Part shown: positions 46,798 through 57,154 of the stretch, in pieces
Position numbering within the stretch: position 1 is the first letter of the stretch
Layout: each line of letters starts with the position of its first letter
NCBI RefSeq assembly: GCF_014145395.1
Contig: NZ_JACHTE010000005.1
Coordinates: forward strand, 186,001-250,000
Length of the DNA: 64,000 bases
Direction: 5' to 3'
From: Marilutibacter penaei
GTDB lineage: Bacteria; Pseudomonadota; Gammaproteobacteria; Xanthomonadales; Xanthomonadaceae
Translations under genes and position numbers: made by a program
Notes under the pieces: model-generated
The model's database searches: none
The model's input: only the letters and a program-made list of their open reading frames with translations
Told to the model about the DNA's origin: nothing

Positions 46798-47676
46798 ATG
46801 TCCAAGCCGCACTATCGCCGCGCGACCCTCTGGCTGCGCGGCCAGGACGAAGAAGGCTTCGCGCCCGGCTGCCATGTTGGGCCGGACTTCGATCGCCTGT
46901 ACTGCAAGCTCTGCGGAGAATTCACGGAAGCTTTTGCGGCGCAGGTGCTGAGCGTCGATTTGGTCGGCCTACGTGCCCGTCTGCACCACTGGCCACTGCA
47001 GGACGGGCTTCGCATCCGTGTGGAAGGAGCCAGTCAGCGGTTCTGCAACGCGCACGTCAGCCGCAACCGAAAGCAGAACGATTACGCGACGCTGCAGCAG
47101 CTCCGCCGCCGCCAGGCACCGGGCCGGGACGCTCTTCTACGGGCCCTGTCGATCAAGTATCCCGAGCTGCGCCAGCCGCAAGGATTCGAGCGCGCGAAGG
47201 CGCTGGCGACCAGCCAAAGCGTCGCAAGGATGTATGGCCGTCGGCGAAGCGAGGCCATCGAAGCCACCACGCCGGCACGGTTGTCTCTGCTGGAAAACCT
47301 GTGCGTGCCGGCCGGCGTAGTGACCCGCCCGGAGTCACTGCTTGCGGTGGACATCAACCGGGACCGCATCGCGCTGCGCAGCTCGCAGGGCGAGGACTGG
47401 TCAGGCCCCGCCGCGCCGGGCGCTCCCTGGCTGCAGGCCGGCGCGGCGCTGGCCGCGCAGGTCACTACGGGCAACCGTACTGACGCGCCCGCGGACCGCC
47501 TGCTGCTCGACCTTCCGGACCTCTGGGCTCATGCCCGGCTGCGCCCCGGTGCGGTCAGCTTCGACTTCGCCAGCGTGGACCTCTGGCCCGAACTGGAGGA
47601 GGTGGTCGCCGCCACCTCCGCCCGGCAGCTTCCGCTGCACGCGGTCCAGGCGGCCTACCAGGTCCTCCGCGCGTAG
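46798..47676 (+). CDS. Zinc-motif protein of the island, unknown function
   Basis: A 292-residue protein, the only island gene on the plus strand. Near the N-terminus, YCKLCGEFTEAF and later QRFCNAHVSRNRKQND give a CxxC plus CxxH set that could bind one zinc ion, a layout seen in proteins of integrative elements. The middle part is basic and helical; the C-terminus reads VDLWPELEEVVAATSARQLP. Its last 276 nt overlap the 3' end of the integrase gene on the other strand. Start ATG 46798; the upstream frame from 46648 runs through the repeat array and is unlikely to be translated. Confidence 0.65.
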   Translation: MSKPHYRRATLWLRGQDEEGFAPGCHVGPDFDRLYCKLCGEFTEAFAAQVLSVDLVGLRARLHHWPLQDGLRIRVEGASQRFCNAHVSRNRKQNDYATLQQLRRRQAPGRDALLRALSIKYPELRQPQGFERAKALATSQSVARMYGRRRSEAIEATTPARLSLLENLCVPAGVVTRPESLLAVDINRDRIALRSSQGEDWSGPAAPGAPWLQAGAALAAQVTTGNRTDAPADRLLLDLPDLWAHARLRPGAVSFDFASVDLWPELEEVVAATSARQLPLHAVQAAYQVLRA

Positions 47677-48708
47677 GTGCGTATAGCGCTTGAGCATCTG
47701 CATGGACTTGTGGCCGCTGATCGCCGAGACCTCCTGATCGCTGAAGCCGGCTTCCACCAGCCGGCTGACCGCTTCGTGCCGCAGGTCGTGGAAGTGCAGG
47801 TCGGCCAGGCCCAGCGCCAGCTTGGTGTCGTTCCAGGCTTTGGTGAAGGCATAGGGTCGTCGCTTGCCGTCCTTCCCGGGTTCGCCAAAGAACACCAAGT
47901 CGCACTCCTTCGGCCGCGTCGGATTGGCCAGCGCTGCACGGAGAACCTGGGTTGCGCGTTGGGTCAGTGGCACGGTCCGAGCGCTGTCGTTCTTGGTGAC
48001 GGACAACCGCACAACGCGGCGCGCCAAGTCCACCTGGTGCGGGCGCAGGCCGAGGATCTCCCCCGAGCGCATGCCGGTTTCCAGCGCAAGATTGAAGATC
48101 CAGCACAGCATCGGGTTGGAATGGGCGCTGACGGCCGCCTGCAGCCGCGCTTCCTCGTTCGCCAGCAGGCGCCGGGACCGACCCTCTCCCGGCGGCGGCT
48201 TGCGGATGCCGGCCACGGGGTTGTGGACTAGCCCGAGCCGCCATTCGCGGATGGCGGTGTTGAACAGGTGGCTCAACAGCGCCAGCTCCAGGCGCACGGT
48301 GTTCGGGCTCAGTGGCGTCACCTTGCCGGCGACCCGGTGCACGCGCTGCCCGGGAGTGACCAGACGCTCGTCGCGGTAGCGCGCGACAAGGTCCGGCGTG
48401 ATCGCCGCCAGCGAGTACGCGCCAAAGAATTCGCGCAGCCGTTCGGCGCGGGGCGCCTCCGAGCGCTGCGTACTCGGCTTCTTGGTCGGCAGCACCTCGG
48501 ACAGGTAGCGGTCGAGCGCATCGGCGAAGCTCATGCGCTCCGAGCGCGAGCGGTCGATGTACACCCCGCGCACCATTTCGTCCTCTGCGCGCCGCGCCCA
48601 GTCCTCGGCGTCGCGCTTGGTGCGGAAGGTCTTGGCACTGGTCGGCCAGCCCTTCTTGCGGATGAGCGCTTTCCAGGTGCCGGAGGGTGTCTTGCGGATC
48701 GTCGCCAT
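47401..48708 (-). CDS. int: Tyrosine-family integrase of the island
   Basis: A 435-residue site-specific recombinase beside the tRNA-Lys gene it presumably uses. An N-terminal arm-binding domain (GTWKALIRKKGWPTSAKTFRT) and a SAM-like core-binding domain precede the catalytic domain, with the first Arg in ETGMRSGEILGLRP, then HDLRHEA, GHKSM and the nucleophile Tyr in MLKRYTHL. The normal domain ends near residue 345. The last 90 residues are glycine- and arginine-rich and lie antisense to the 292-residue protein gene, so they look like read-through after loss of an earlier stop. ATG 48708 has GAGG 11 nt upstream. Confidence 0.92.
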   Translation of the reverse strand: MATIRKTPSGTWKALIRKKGWPTSAKTFRTKRDAEDWARRAEDEMVRGVYIDRSRSERMSFADALDRYLSEVLPTKKPSTQRSEAPRAERLREFFGAYSLAAITPDLVARYRDERLVTPGQRVHRVAGKVTPLSPNTVRLELALLSHLFNTAIREWRLGLVHNPVAGIRKPPPGEGRSRRLLANEEARLQAAVSAHSNPMLCWIFNLALETGMRSGEILGLRPHQVDLARRVVRLSVTKNDSARTVPLTQRATQVLRAALANPTRPKECDLVFFGEPGKDGKRRPYAFTKAWNDTKLALGLADLHFHDLRHEAVSRLVEAGFSDQEVSAISGHKSMQMLKRYTHLRAEDLVGRLDRVQRKLPGGGGGDHLLQFGPEVHAGEVEADRTGAQPGMSPEVRKVEQQAVRGRVSTVARSDLRGQRRAGLQPGSARRGGA

Positions 48709-48793
48709 CGGTCGCTGCGCCTCGGTGGTGTACCGAAACTGTACCGATGGCGTTTCTCGAATCCCGAGACTTCGCGCAAGTCACTGATTGTAT

Positions 48794-48869
48794 TGGTGGG
48801 TCGTGATGGATTCGAACCATCGACCAGCGGATTAAAAGTCCGATGCTCTACCGACTGAGCTAACGACCC
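48794..48869 (-). tRNA. tRNA-Lys (anticodon TTT)
   Basis: A 76-nt cloverleaf with CCA encoded. The acceptor stem GGGTCGT pairs with ACGACCC, the anticodon loop is CTTTTAA (anticodon TTT at 48836-48834), and the T-arm GATGGTTCGAATCCATC is perfectly paired. The integrase gene lies next to its 3' end, and 45 bp of that end are repeated at 38268-38312, so this tRNA is the insertion site of the island and its 3' half was probably supplied by the element. Confidence 0.96.
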
Positions 48870-48961
48870 GGTGCTGCCTGGGCGATGGCGCCCTGCCCCG
48901 GCCTTGCGCCGGGGGCGTGCATTCTAGCGCATGGGACGTGGGCGCGGCATACCCATGGCGG

Positions 48962-49657
48962 TCACGCGTATCGGGTCGGGTCGGCCGCACCGGCAGCGCG
49001 GAAGCCGTCGGCCCGCAGGCGGCAGGCGTCGCAGTGTCCACAGGCACGGCCGTCGGCATCGGCCTGGTAGCACGACACGGTCAGGCCGAAATCCACGCCC
49101 AGGCGCAGGCCCTCGCGGACGATGTCGGCCTTGCCCATGTGCTGCAGCGGCGCATGCACGCGGATGCCGGCGCCTTCCACGCCGGCCTTGGTCGCGAGGT
49201 TCGCCAGCGCCTGGAAGGCCTCGACGAACTCGGGCCGACAGTCCGGGTAGCCGGAGTAGTCGACGGCGTTGACGCCGCAGAAGATGTCCGCGGCGCCGAG
49301 CACTTCGGCCCAGCCCAGCGCCATCGACAGCATGATGGTGTTGCGCGCCGGCACGTAGGTCACCGGGATGTGGCCGGCCGGGGCATCCTCGCCGACCGGG
49401 TGGCCGTCGGCATCGGTCGGCACGTCGATGTCGTCGGTCAGCGCGGAGCCGCCGATCGCGCGCAGGTCCACGTCCACCGTCTTGTGCGCGGCCACGCCCA
49501 ACGCTTGGGCCACGCGGTCGGCCGCGTCCAGCTCGGACGTGTGGCGCTGCCCGTAGCGGACGCTGAGCGCATGGACGTCGAACCCCCGCTCGCGGGCGAT
49601 GGCGATGACGACGGCGGAGTCCATGCCTCCGGACACGAGGACGACGGCTTTCTTCAT
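48962..49657 (-). CDS. queC: 7-cyano-7-deazaguanine synthase QueC
   Basis: Converts 7-carboxy-7-deazaguanine, ammonia and ATP to preQ0, the precursor of the tRNA base queuosine. At 231 residues it has the usual length, with the PP-loop VSGGMDSAV (8-16) for ATP and the C-terminal zinc cysteines in [18 protein letters not shown]. It lies 60 bp after queE on the same strand, giving two consecutive steps of the pathway. Confidence 0.96.
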   Translation of the reverse strand: MKKAVVLVSGGMDSAVVIAIARERGFDVHALSVRYGQRHTSELDAADRVAQALGVAAHKTVDVDLRAIGGSALTDDIDVPTDADGHPVGEDAPAGHIPVTYVPARNTIMLSMALGWAEVLGAADIFCGVNAVDYSGYPDCRPEFVEAFQALANLATKAGVEGAGIRVHAPLQHMGKADIVREGLRLGVDFGLTVSCYQADADGRACGHCDACRLRADGFRAAGAADPTRYA

Positions 49658-49717
49658 GGCGGTACGGCGGTTCCTGGGCGAAGGGCGTTCGGGGACGACA
49701 TCAAGTGCTGGAAGCGA

Positions 49718-50395
49718 TCAACGCCCCGGCGCGTCGTCCCATAAGAGCTTGTGCAGTTGCAGTTGGAAGCGGACGGGCAGGCGGTCTGCGACGATCCAGT
49801 CCGCCAGCGCGCGCGGGTCGACCTGCTGGAAGCTCGGCGAGAACAGTACGTCGCAGCGATCGACCAGCCGGTACTCCGACAGCTTGGCGACGGCCCAGTC
49901 GTAGTCCTCGCGCGAACAGATGACGAACTTCACCTGGTCGCGCGGCGTCAGCAGCCCGATATTCGACCAGAGGTTGCGATGGACTTCCGCCGAGCCGGGG
50001 GTCTTGATGTCGAGGACCCGCGACACGCGCAGGTCCACGCCGCCGATGTCCAGCGCACCGGAGGTCTCCAGCGACACGTCATATCCCGCGTCGCACAGGC
50101 GGGACAGCAGGCCCACGCAACGCTTCTGCGCCAGCGGCTCGCCGCCGGTCACGCAGACATGGCGGGCACCCTGCCGTTCAACTTCGGACAGGATGTCGTC
50201 GAAGGTCCACCAGTCACCGCCGTGGAAGGCGTACGCGGTATCGCAGTACTGGCAGCGCAACGGACAGCCGGTCAGGCGCACGAACACGGTCGGCCACCCG
50301 ATGCTGCGGGATTCGCCCTGCAGCGAAAGGAAGATCTCGGTGATCCGCAGCCGGTCCGGCGCCACGGCGGCCGCGTCGGCGCTCAGTGCATTCAT
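49718..50395 (-). CDS. queE: 7-carboxy-7-deazaguanine synthase QueE
   Basis: Radical-SAM enzyme that contracts the ring of 6-carboxytetrahydropterin to 7-carboxy-7-deazaguanine in queuosine synthesis. It is 225 residues long. The cluster-binding motif CPLRCQYCDT (about 44-53) is the CxxxCxxC form, VTGGEPL binds SAM, and SLQGES near the N-terminus is family-typical. It follows cpoB by 38 bp and precedes queC, an arrangement common in Gammaproteobacteria. Confidence 0.95.
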   Translation of the reverse strand: MNALSADAAAVAPDRLRITEIFLSLQGESRSIGWPTVFVRLTGCPLRCQYCDTAYAFHGGDWWTFDDILSEVERQGARHVCVTGGEPLAQKRCVGLLSRLCDAGYDVSLETSGALDIGGVDLRVSRVLDIKTPGSAEVHRNLWSNIGLLTPRDQVKFVICSREDYDWAVAKLSEYRLVDRCDVLFSPSFQQVDPRALADWIVADRLPVRFQLQLHKLLWDDAPGR

Positions 50396-50433
50396 GCGCG
50401 GATTTTACCGGAGCGGGCCGACGGCCGCGCGGG

Positions 50434-51240
50434 TCAGCGGAGGCGGTTGAGCTGGATGGCGCTGAGTCGATCGGCGGCGGTGCGCGCGGCATCGGTGCCC
50501 GGATAGCGCTGCGTCACCGTGCCCAGCGTGGCTTCGGCCTCGTCGACGCGCTCCAGGCCGTACTGGGAAAGCCCCAGCTTCAGCAAGGCACCGGGCGCCT
50601 TGTCATGGGTCGGATAGCGGTCCAGGAGGGCCTGGAACTGGGTCATCGCCAGGGGATAGTTGCGGGTGACGTAATAACTCTCGCCGAGCCAGTACAGGGC
50701 ATTGGGCGCATAGGCGCCATCGGGGTACTCGACCAGGAAGGCCTGGAAGAGGTTGGCGGAGTCGTCGTAGCTGCCGGCCTTCAGGGCATCGAAGGCCGCG
50801 TCGTAGGCGGTCTGTTCGTCCGCCCCCATCGCCAGGGTGCCCGCGTCGCCGTAGACGGCAGGCGGGGTATCGCGGACCGCCGGTGCGGTCGCGCCCACGG
50901 AAGCCGACGGGACGCCGGCCTCCACGGGGGCTGCCTCGCCACCCTCCAGGCGGTTGAGGCGGCTGTCCAGGTCCATGTACTGCGCCTTGCCGGACTCCTG
51001 CTGGCGCTGCATCTGGTGGTTGAGCTCCTCCACCTGCGACCGCAGGGCCTGGACCTCGGCCTTGAGCTGGTTGACCTGGTTCAACAGCTCGATGCTGGCC
51101 TGGTTGTCATTGGCGCGGGCTTCCAGCGCGGTCACCCGGTCCGACAGGCTCATGCGCTGCGCGTGCACGGGTGCGGCGGCCACCAGGGCCGCCGCGAGTG
51201 CCATGCATGCGATCAACGGACGCATCGACACGTACCGCAT
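50434..51240 (-). CDS. cpoB: Cell-division coordinator CpoB (YbgF), Tol-Pal system
   Basis: A periplasmic protein of about 268 residues that links PBP1B activity to Tol-Pal during envelope constriction in E. coli. It has a signal peptide (cleaved after VHAQ), an N-terminal coiled coil (LSDRVTALEARANDNQASIE, then QLKAEVQALRSQVEELNHQM) that would trimerise, a Pro/Ala linker and C-terminal TPR units (YDAAFDALKAGSYDDSANLF, NALYWLGESYYVTRNYPLAM). ATG 51240 overlaps the pal stop as TGATG, which implies coupled translation; a GTG one codon earlier is the alternative start. Confidence 0.93.
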   Translation of the reverse strand: MRYVSMRPLIACMALAAALVAAAPVHAQRMSLSDRVTALEARANDNQASIELLNQVNQLKAEVQALRSQVEELNHQMQRQQESGKAQYMDLDSRLNRLEGGEAAPVEAGVPSASVGATAPAVRDTPPAVYGDAGTLAMGADEQTAYDAAFDALKAGSYDDSANLFQAFLVEYPDGAYAPNALYWLGESYYVTRNYPLAMTQFQALLDRYPTHDKAPGALLKLGLSQYGLERVDEAEATLGTVTQRYPGTDAARTAADRLSAIQLNRLR

Positions 51241-51764
51241 CACTTGGCGGTGTAAACGATCTCGACGCGACGGTTCTTCGCCCAGCAGTCCTCGCTCGAG
51301 TCGGTGCAGACCGGGCGCTCTTCGCCGTAGCTGACCACGGTGGTCTGGCTGCCGTTGCCGCCGCTGGCCTGCAGGGCCGAGGACACGGCGTTGCCGCGGC
51401 GCTCGCCGAGGCCGACGTTGTAGTCGCGGCTGCCGCGCTCGTCGGCGTTGCCTTCCAGGGTCATGCGCGAGGTCGGACGGTCACGCAGGTACTTGGCGTG
51501 GCAGCTGACGATGGCCTGGAACTCCGGACGCAGGCTGTCCTGGTCGAGGTCGAAGTAGACGGTGCGCTGGCGCAGGCAGGCGTCGGTGTCCAGGTCTTCC
51601 GGCGAATACACGTTCGACTGCACCGGGGCGGTCGGGGTGGTGGTCGTCGGGACCTGCGGCGGGACCTCTTCCTTCTTCTTGTTGCTGGAGCATGCGACGA
51701 CGGTCGTGCAGAGGGCGACGGCCAGGAGGGTCTTGCCAAGGGTGGCCGGGGTGATGCTGTTCAT
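51240..51764 (-). CDS. pal: Peptidoglycan-associated lipoprotein Pal
   Basis: An outer-membrane lipoprotein of 174 residues that holds the outer membrane to the cell wall and receives TolB. The lipobox VVAC places the lipidated cysteine at residue 25; a Lys-, Pro- and Thr-rich linker follows. The OmpA-like domain has VYFDLDQDSLRPEF, LEGNADERGSRDYNVGLGER and NRRVEIVY, with the Asp and Arg residues that bind diaminopimelate. Extra cysteines (CLRQR, SCHAKY, VCTDSSEDC) may form disulfides. It overlaps cpoB and lies 158 bp after tolB. Confidence 0.95.
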   Translation of the reverse strand: MNSITPATLGKTLLAVALCTTVVACSSNKKKEEVPPQVPTTTTPTAPVQSNVYSPEDLDTDACLRQRTVYFDLDQDSLRPEFQAIVSCHAKYLRDRPTSRMTLEGNADERGSRDYNVGLGERRGNAVSSALQASGGNGSQTTVVSYGEERPVCTDSSEDCWAKNRRVEIVYTAK

Positions 51765-51922
51765 TGGTGTTCCTCGTCTTTAGCGTGGGACAGATCAAAC
51801 TGCGAATGGGACTGCTATCAAGTACGTGTGTGCTTCTTGTATCGAGACCCGGTACTCCTCCGGGGCGCATGCTTCCTTCCATTCATGCATCAGTGCCCGT
51901 GCACGTCGGGTAAAAAGGGATA

Positions 51923-53239
51923 TCAGCGCTTCAAGCGGTAGGGTCCCCAGGCCGGTTCGCGCACGTCACCGTCCGACAGCACCAGGCGCTGGCGCACCCG
52001 GGCGTCGGCAGAGACGGCATACAGCACCCCTTTCCGGCCTTCCCGCGCAGCATAAAGGATCATGCTGGCATTGGGGGCAAAGCTGGGCGACTCGTCCAGC
52101 GAGCCGGGCGACAGGGTGGTCCAGCGGGGGGAGCCCAGGCTGCTGTCGCGCAAGGCGATCCGGTAGGTGTTGCCGCTGCCCTGGGCCGTGACCAGCTTCT
52201 TGCCGTCGAACGAGACGTCGGCGCTGGCGTTGTAATTGCCCTCGAACGTGACCCGGGTGGCACCGCCGCCGGTCGCGGGCACCTGGTAGATCTGGGGACG
52301 GCCGCCCCGGTCGGAGGTGAAATAGATGCTGGCGCCGTCCGCGGACCAGGTCGGCTCGGTGTCGATGCCGAAGTGGTCGGTCAGCTGGGTCAGGGCACGG
52401 CTGCCCAGGTCCATGACGTAGATCTCCGGGTTGCCGGACTTGGACAGGGTCAGGGCGAGGCGACGGCCGTCCGGCGAGAACGCCGGGGAGCCGTTGATGC
52501 CGCGGAACTTCGCGATCATCTCCCGGCTGCCCGAGCTGATGGTCTGGATGTAGATGGAGGAATTGCCGCCTTCGAACGACACGTAGGCAAGGCGATCGCC
52601 GTCGGGGCTCCAGGACAGCGAAAGCAGGGGCTCGGAGGAGCGGACGACGGTCTGCGGGTTGAAGCCGTCGGAGTCGGCGACCAGGAGCGCGTACTGGGTG
52701 GACTGGCCGGTGCCGGTGGCGGTCACGTAGGCGATGCGGGTGAAGAAGGCGCCGGGCACGCCCAGGATCTTCTCGTACACCGCATCGGCGACCTGGTGGG
52801 CCACGTCGCGCATCGCGCCGGCGCGGGCGGTCAGGGCGAAGCCGAGCAGACGCTCCTGGGTGGCGACGTCGAACAGCTCGTACTCGACGCGGTAGCCTCC
52901 GGCGGAGGCATCCAGTACCCGGCCGACCAGCAGGTAGTCCTGGTTGAGGGCGCGCCACGTGGGATAGTTGACTTCGCTGCCACGCGAGGGGCGCTCGACG
53001 ACCTGCGCGTCCGGCAGGCTGCGGAACTGACCAGAGCGGTTGAGGTCGGCGGCGACCACCGCGGCGATGTCGGTTTCCGGGGTCGCTCCGCTGCCATGGT
53101 ACGGCATCGGCACCACCGCGATCGGCAGCGCGGCGGCATTGCCGCCCACGATGTCGAACTCCAGCCCCTGCTGGGCGGAAGCGGCGAACGGCAGCACGAG
53201 AGCGAGCAACGCGGCGAACCAGCGCAGGGGTCGTTTCAT
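51923..53239 (-). CDS. tolB: Tol-Pal translocation protein TolB
   Basis: A periplasmic partner of Pal and TolA, 438 residues. A signal peptide (ALLALVLPFAASAQQ) precedes the N-terminal domain that contacts TolA, then a six-bladed beta-propeller with recurring blade motifs: LSWSPDGDRLAYVSFEGGNS, GSPAFSPDGRRLALTLS, EPTWSADGASIYFTSDRGG, ADVSFDGKKLVTA and SPSFAPNASMILYAA. Cotranscribed with tolA. Confidence 0.95.
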   Translation of the reverse strand: MKRPLRWFAALLALVLPFAASAQQGLEFDIVGGNAAALPIAVVPMPYHGSGATPETDIAAVVAADLNRSGQFRSLPDAQVVERPSRGSEVNYPTWRALNQDYLLVGRVLDASAGGYRVEYELFDVATQERLLGFALTARAGAMRDVAHQVADAVYEKILGVPGAFFTRIAYVTATGTGQSTQYALLVADSDGFNPQTVVRSSEPLLSLSWSPDGDRLAYVSFEGGNSSIYIQTISSGSREMIAKFRGINGSPAFSPDGRRLALTLSKSGNPEIYVMDLGSRALTQLTDHFGIDTEPTWSADGASIYFTSDRGGRPQIYQVPATGGGATRVTFEGNYNASADVSFDGKKLVTAQGSGNTYRIALRDSSLGSPRWTTLSPGSLDESPSFAPNASMILYAAREGRKGVLYAVSADARVRQRLVLSDGDVREPAWGPYRLKR

Positions 53240-53322
53240 GATCGATTCCGGTTGGGGTCTGGAAGTCTTAACAGCTTCGGCGTTAAGGCCGTCTCAAAGA
53301 TGAACAGGGACGAAGCGACGGA

Positions 53323-54279
53323 TCAGCGGTCGCGTGCCTCGAAGTTGATGGTGAGGGTGCGCTGGAAGACGCTTTCGAAACCGGCGTAGGGCAAGGGCTG
53401 GGCCTTGAGTACCGCGGCTTCGATCGAACGCTGCCCCTGTTCATCATAGGCGCAGGGCGACCCCACCTCGACGCTCATGACATTGCCGCCCGGGGACTGT
53501 CGGATGGTCAGGCGGCAGCGCGCGCCGATCGGCACGGTCTCGGGCCGCGTCCATTTCGACAGGATCGCCTGCTGCAGGGCCGACTGGTATTTCGCCAGCA
53601 GGCCGTCGTCGGTGCCACCCTGCCCCGGCGGCGCGCTGGCGGCCCCGGCCGACGCGGTGCGCGCCTGGGCATCCGCGACCTGCCGGGCGCGCTGCTCGGC
53701 CAGCTCCACCTCACGCTGGGCGGCCTCGCGCTGGCGGCGGATCTCGGCGAGCTTTGCCTGGCGGTCCGCCTCGGCCTGCTGCTCGGCCAGCCGGCGCTGC
53801 CGCTGGGCCTCCTGCTCGCGCTGGCGCTCGGTCAGGTCGATCTGGTCCTGCCGGCGCTTGGCCTCCTGGATCCGTGCATTCTCTTCAGCGGCCAGGGCGG
53901 CTTCGCGGTCGGTAACCGCGTCCTGGTTGACGTCGTCGGGCTCGATGACGAAATCCTGCGGCGTCGGCTGCGGCGGATTGGGCGCATCCTGCGGTACCGG
54001 CTCGGGCAGGGGCTGCGGTGGCGGGGTGGTCGGCTGTTCGACCGGTTCGGGCGGCTCCGGGGGCGCCTCCACCGGTTCCGGCCGTTCGGCCAGCGCGCGC
54101 TGGACGCTCGACGTCAACGCGTTGGCGTCGACCACGTCGGCCGCGATCGGCTCGCCCGCGGCCTGCACCTGCGGCGTCCGCGTCCACCAGGCCCCCACCA
54201 GCAGCAGGACCATGAGGACGACGTGCAGGCCGACCGCGAGGACGACGGCGATCGTGGTGTCGGACCGGGTTTCCCGCAT
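53323..54279 (-). CDS. tolA: Tol system energy-transducing protein TolA
   Basis: An inner-membrane protein of 318 residues that spans the periplasm and transmits the proton-motive force from TolQR to TolB and Pal. One N-terminal membrane helix (TIAVVLAVGLHVVLMVLLLV) is followed by a Pro- and Glu-rich segment, a long Ala/Gln/Arg/Glu coiled coil (about 125-215) and a small TonB-like C-terminal domain (LAKYQSALQQAILSKW to INFEA). The gene begins right after the tolR stop. Confidence 0.93.
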   Translation of the reverse strand: MRETRSDTTIAVVLAVGLHVVLMVLLLVGAWWTRTPQVQAAGEPIAADVVDANALTSSVQRALAERPEPVEAPPEPPEPVEQPTTPPPQPLPEPVPQDAPNPPQPTPQDFVIEPDDVNQDAVTDREAALAAEENARIQEAKRRQDQIDLTERQREQEAQRQRRLAEQQAEADRQAKLAEIRRQREAAQREVELAEQRARQVADAQARTASAGAASAPPGQGGTDDGLLAKYQSALQQAILSKWTRPETVPIGARCRLTIRQSPGGNVMSVEVGSPCAYDEQGQRSIEAAVLKAQPLPYAGFESVFQRTLTINFEARDR

Positions 54280-54714
54280 CTAGCGACCGTCCTCGCCGCG
54301 GCTGATCAGGCTGACCCGGGTCACGCCGGCACGGTTGATGCGGTCGATCGCCGACATGACGTGCTGGTAGCTGGCTGCACGGTCGCCGTTGACCAGCACG
54401 CTGCCATCGGGATTCTGCGCGTGGATCGCGGCGAGGCGGACCTCCAGGTCCTCCCCGGTCACGCTCTGGTTCTGCCCCTCGACCATCAGGGCGAGGCCGC
54501 CATCGGCGTACACGCTGACGACGACCGGATCCTTCGGCGTGCTCAGCGAGCGCGCCTCGGCATCCGGCAGTTCGATATCCGTGCCGAGGTTCATCAGCGG
54601 GGTGGTGACCATGAAGATGATCAGCAGCACGAGCATCACGTCGATATAGGGGACGACGTTGATCTCGGCCTTCAGTTTGCGTTTGCGCTTGCGTCGCGCG
54701 GCGATGCCGGACAT
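54280..54714 (-). CDS. tolR: Tol system protein TolR
   Basis: An ExbD/TolR-family subunit of the TolQR proton channel, 144 residues. A single N-terminal helix VVPYIDVMLVLLIIFMVT carries the conserved aspartate essential for proton transfer; the periplasmic domain ends DRINRAGVTRVSLISR. GAGGAG lies before ATG 54714. It follows tolQ by 51 bp and abuts tolA. Confidence 0.95.
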   Translation of the reverse strand: MSGIAARRKRKRKLKAEINVVPYIDVMLVLLIIFMVTTPLMNLGTDIELPDAEARSLSTPKDPVVVSVYADGGLALMVEGQNQSVTGEDLEVRLAAIHAQNPDGSVLVNGDRAASYQHVMSAIDRINRAGVTRVSLISRGEDGR

Positions 54715-54765
54715 GGCGCTCCTCTCGTGTTCGGTTGACCCAACGGCTGGACGACGACTGCGGGG

Positions 54766-55548
54766 TCAGTCCTGCACCTGGCGTTCGAGGATGGAGGCGA
54801 ATTCGTCGGCGAAGGCGTCGTAGCGGCCGCCGATGCGCTCTACCTTGGTCGCATAGCGGTTATAGGCCCAGACCGCCGGGATCGCGGCGAACAGGCCCAT
54901 CGCGGTCGCCACCAGGGCCTCGGAGATGCCCGGCGCAACGGTGGCGATGGTCGCCTCCTTCATGTTGGCCAGGCCGTGGAACGACACCATGATCCCCCAC
55001 ACCGTGCCGAACAGGCCGATGTAGGGCGAGATCGAACCGACGTTCGCGAGGAACTCGAGGTTCTGCTCCAGGTCATCGAGCTCGCGCGAGGCCGCGACGC
55101 GCATGCCGCGTTGCGCGCCCTCGAGCTGGGTCCGGCTGTCGATGCCGCGGCGCTGCCGCTGGCGACCGAACTCGCGGAAACCGGCTTCGAAAATCGCCTC
55201 CATGCCGCCCACCGCGCGATTGCGCTCGGTCGCGCCGGCATAGAGCTTGTTGAGCTCGGTGCCGGACCAGAACCGCTCCTCGAACTGTTCCGCCTCGCGC
55301 TCGGCGCGGTCGAGTACCCGCTTCTTCCGGAAAATGATGACCCAGGACGCGACGGACGCGAACACCAGGATCAGCATGACCAGCTGCACCGGGATGCTGG
55401 CGTGCAGGATCAGTTCGAGGATGCTGAAGTCGCCCGAAGCGGCAGCCAGCTCGCTGGCCTGACCGAGGGCATCGCCGACGGCTTGGCCGGCCTCCTGCGG
55501 CAGCGGTTCGACGACGGTGGCCAGCAGCGTGCTCGGCATTGGGATCAT
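54766..55548 (-). CDS. tolQ: Tol system protein TolQ
   Basis: An ExbB/MotA-family inner-membrane channel subunit, 260 residues, that with TolR uses the proton gradient to energise TolA during division. Three membrane helices are visible: [20 protein letters not shown] (about 45-70), [20 protein letters not shown] and [20 protein letters not shown], with the cytoplasmic loop between the first two. The N-terminal 40 residues before helix one are slightly longer than in E. coli. The start may be ATG 55548 or the Met three codons later. Confidence 0.94.
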   Translation of the reverse strand: MIPMPSTLLATVVEPLPQEAGQAVGDALGQASELAAASGDFSILELILHASIPVQLVMLILVFASVASWVIIFRKKRVLDRAEREAEQFEERFWSGTELNKLYAGATERNRAVGGMEAIFEAGFREFGRQRQRRGIDSRTQLEGAQRGMRVAASRELDDLEQNLEFLANVGSISPYIGLFGTVWGIMVSFHGLANMKEATIATVAPGISEALVATAMGLFAAIPAVWAYNRYATKVERIGGRYDAFADEFASILERQVQD

Positions 55549-55591
55549 GCGATTTTTCTCCGTGCCCCGCGGGGCGTGAATCGGTTGCGAA

Positions 55592-56002
55592 TCAGTTGTC
55601 CTGCGTTTCCAGCGACTTCAGGTGCGCGTAGAGCCCTTCCGGGATCGCACAGGGCCTGAAGCTGGCCGCCTCCAGCGCCGCGACGCGCACCCGCGCGGTC
55701 AGCAGCACCTCGTCCCCGCGCCGGACCTCCTGCGCGAACACCGCGCTGGCACGCCGGCACCCGGCCAGTGCCACCGTGACGTCGAGGGCGTCGTCGAGCC
55801 TGGCGGGCTTGAGGAAATCCAGCTCCATGGCCCGTACCGCGAATACCAGCCCGAGCGATTCACGCATGCCGCCCTGCTGGTAGCCCAGGGTGCGCATCCA
55901 CTCGCTGCGCGCACGCTCGAGGTAGGCCACGTAGCGAGCGTGGTACACCACCCCGCCCGCGTCGGTATCTTCCCAGTAAATCCTGATCGGAAGGCTGAAC
56001 AT
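55592..56002 (-). CDS. ybgC: Acyl-CoA thioesterase YbgC of the Tol-Pal cluster
   Basis: A hotdog-fold thioesterase, 136 residues, first gene of the tol-pal cluster. The catalytic motif [20 protein letters not shown] (9-28) carries the essential aspartate and the family's helix. In E. coli and Helicobacter it acts on short acyl-CoAs and associates with phospholipid synthesis; its link to Tol is not settled. I chose ATG 56002; an upstream in-frame Met at 56053 adds an arginine-rich leader and overlaps ruvB. Confidence 0.92.
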   Translation of the reverse strand: MFSLPIRIYWEDTDAGGVVYHARYVAYLERARSEWMRTLGYQQGGMRESLGLVFAVRAMELDFLKPARLDDALDVTVALAGCRRASAVFAQEVRRGDEVLLTARVRVAALEAASFRPCAIPEGLYAHLKSLETQDN

Positions 56003-56049
56003 TGGTTTAAGGCCCGATGAAGTCAGGGGGCGACCGCGCGCCGCCGCCC

Positions 56050-57096
<1,047 letters not shown>

Positions 57097-57154
57097 TCGG
57101 TCATGGTCGCACGCGGTCCCCCTCGCCGCCCAGCCTGACGAAGGTCGCCCAGCC

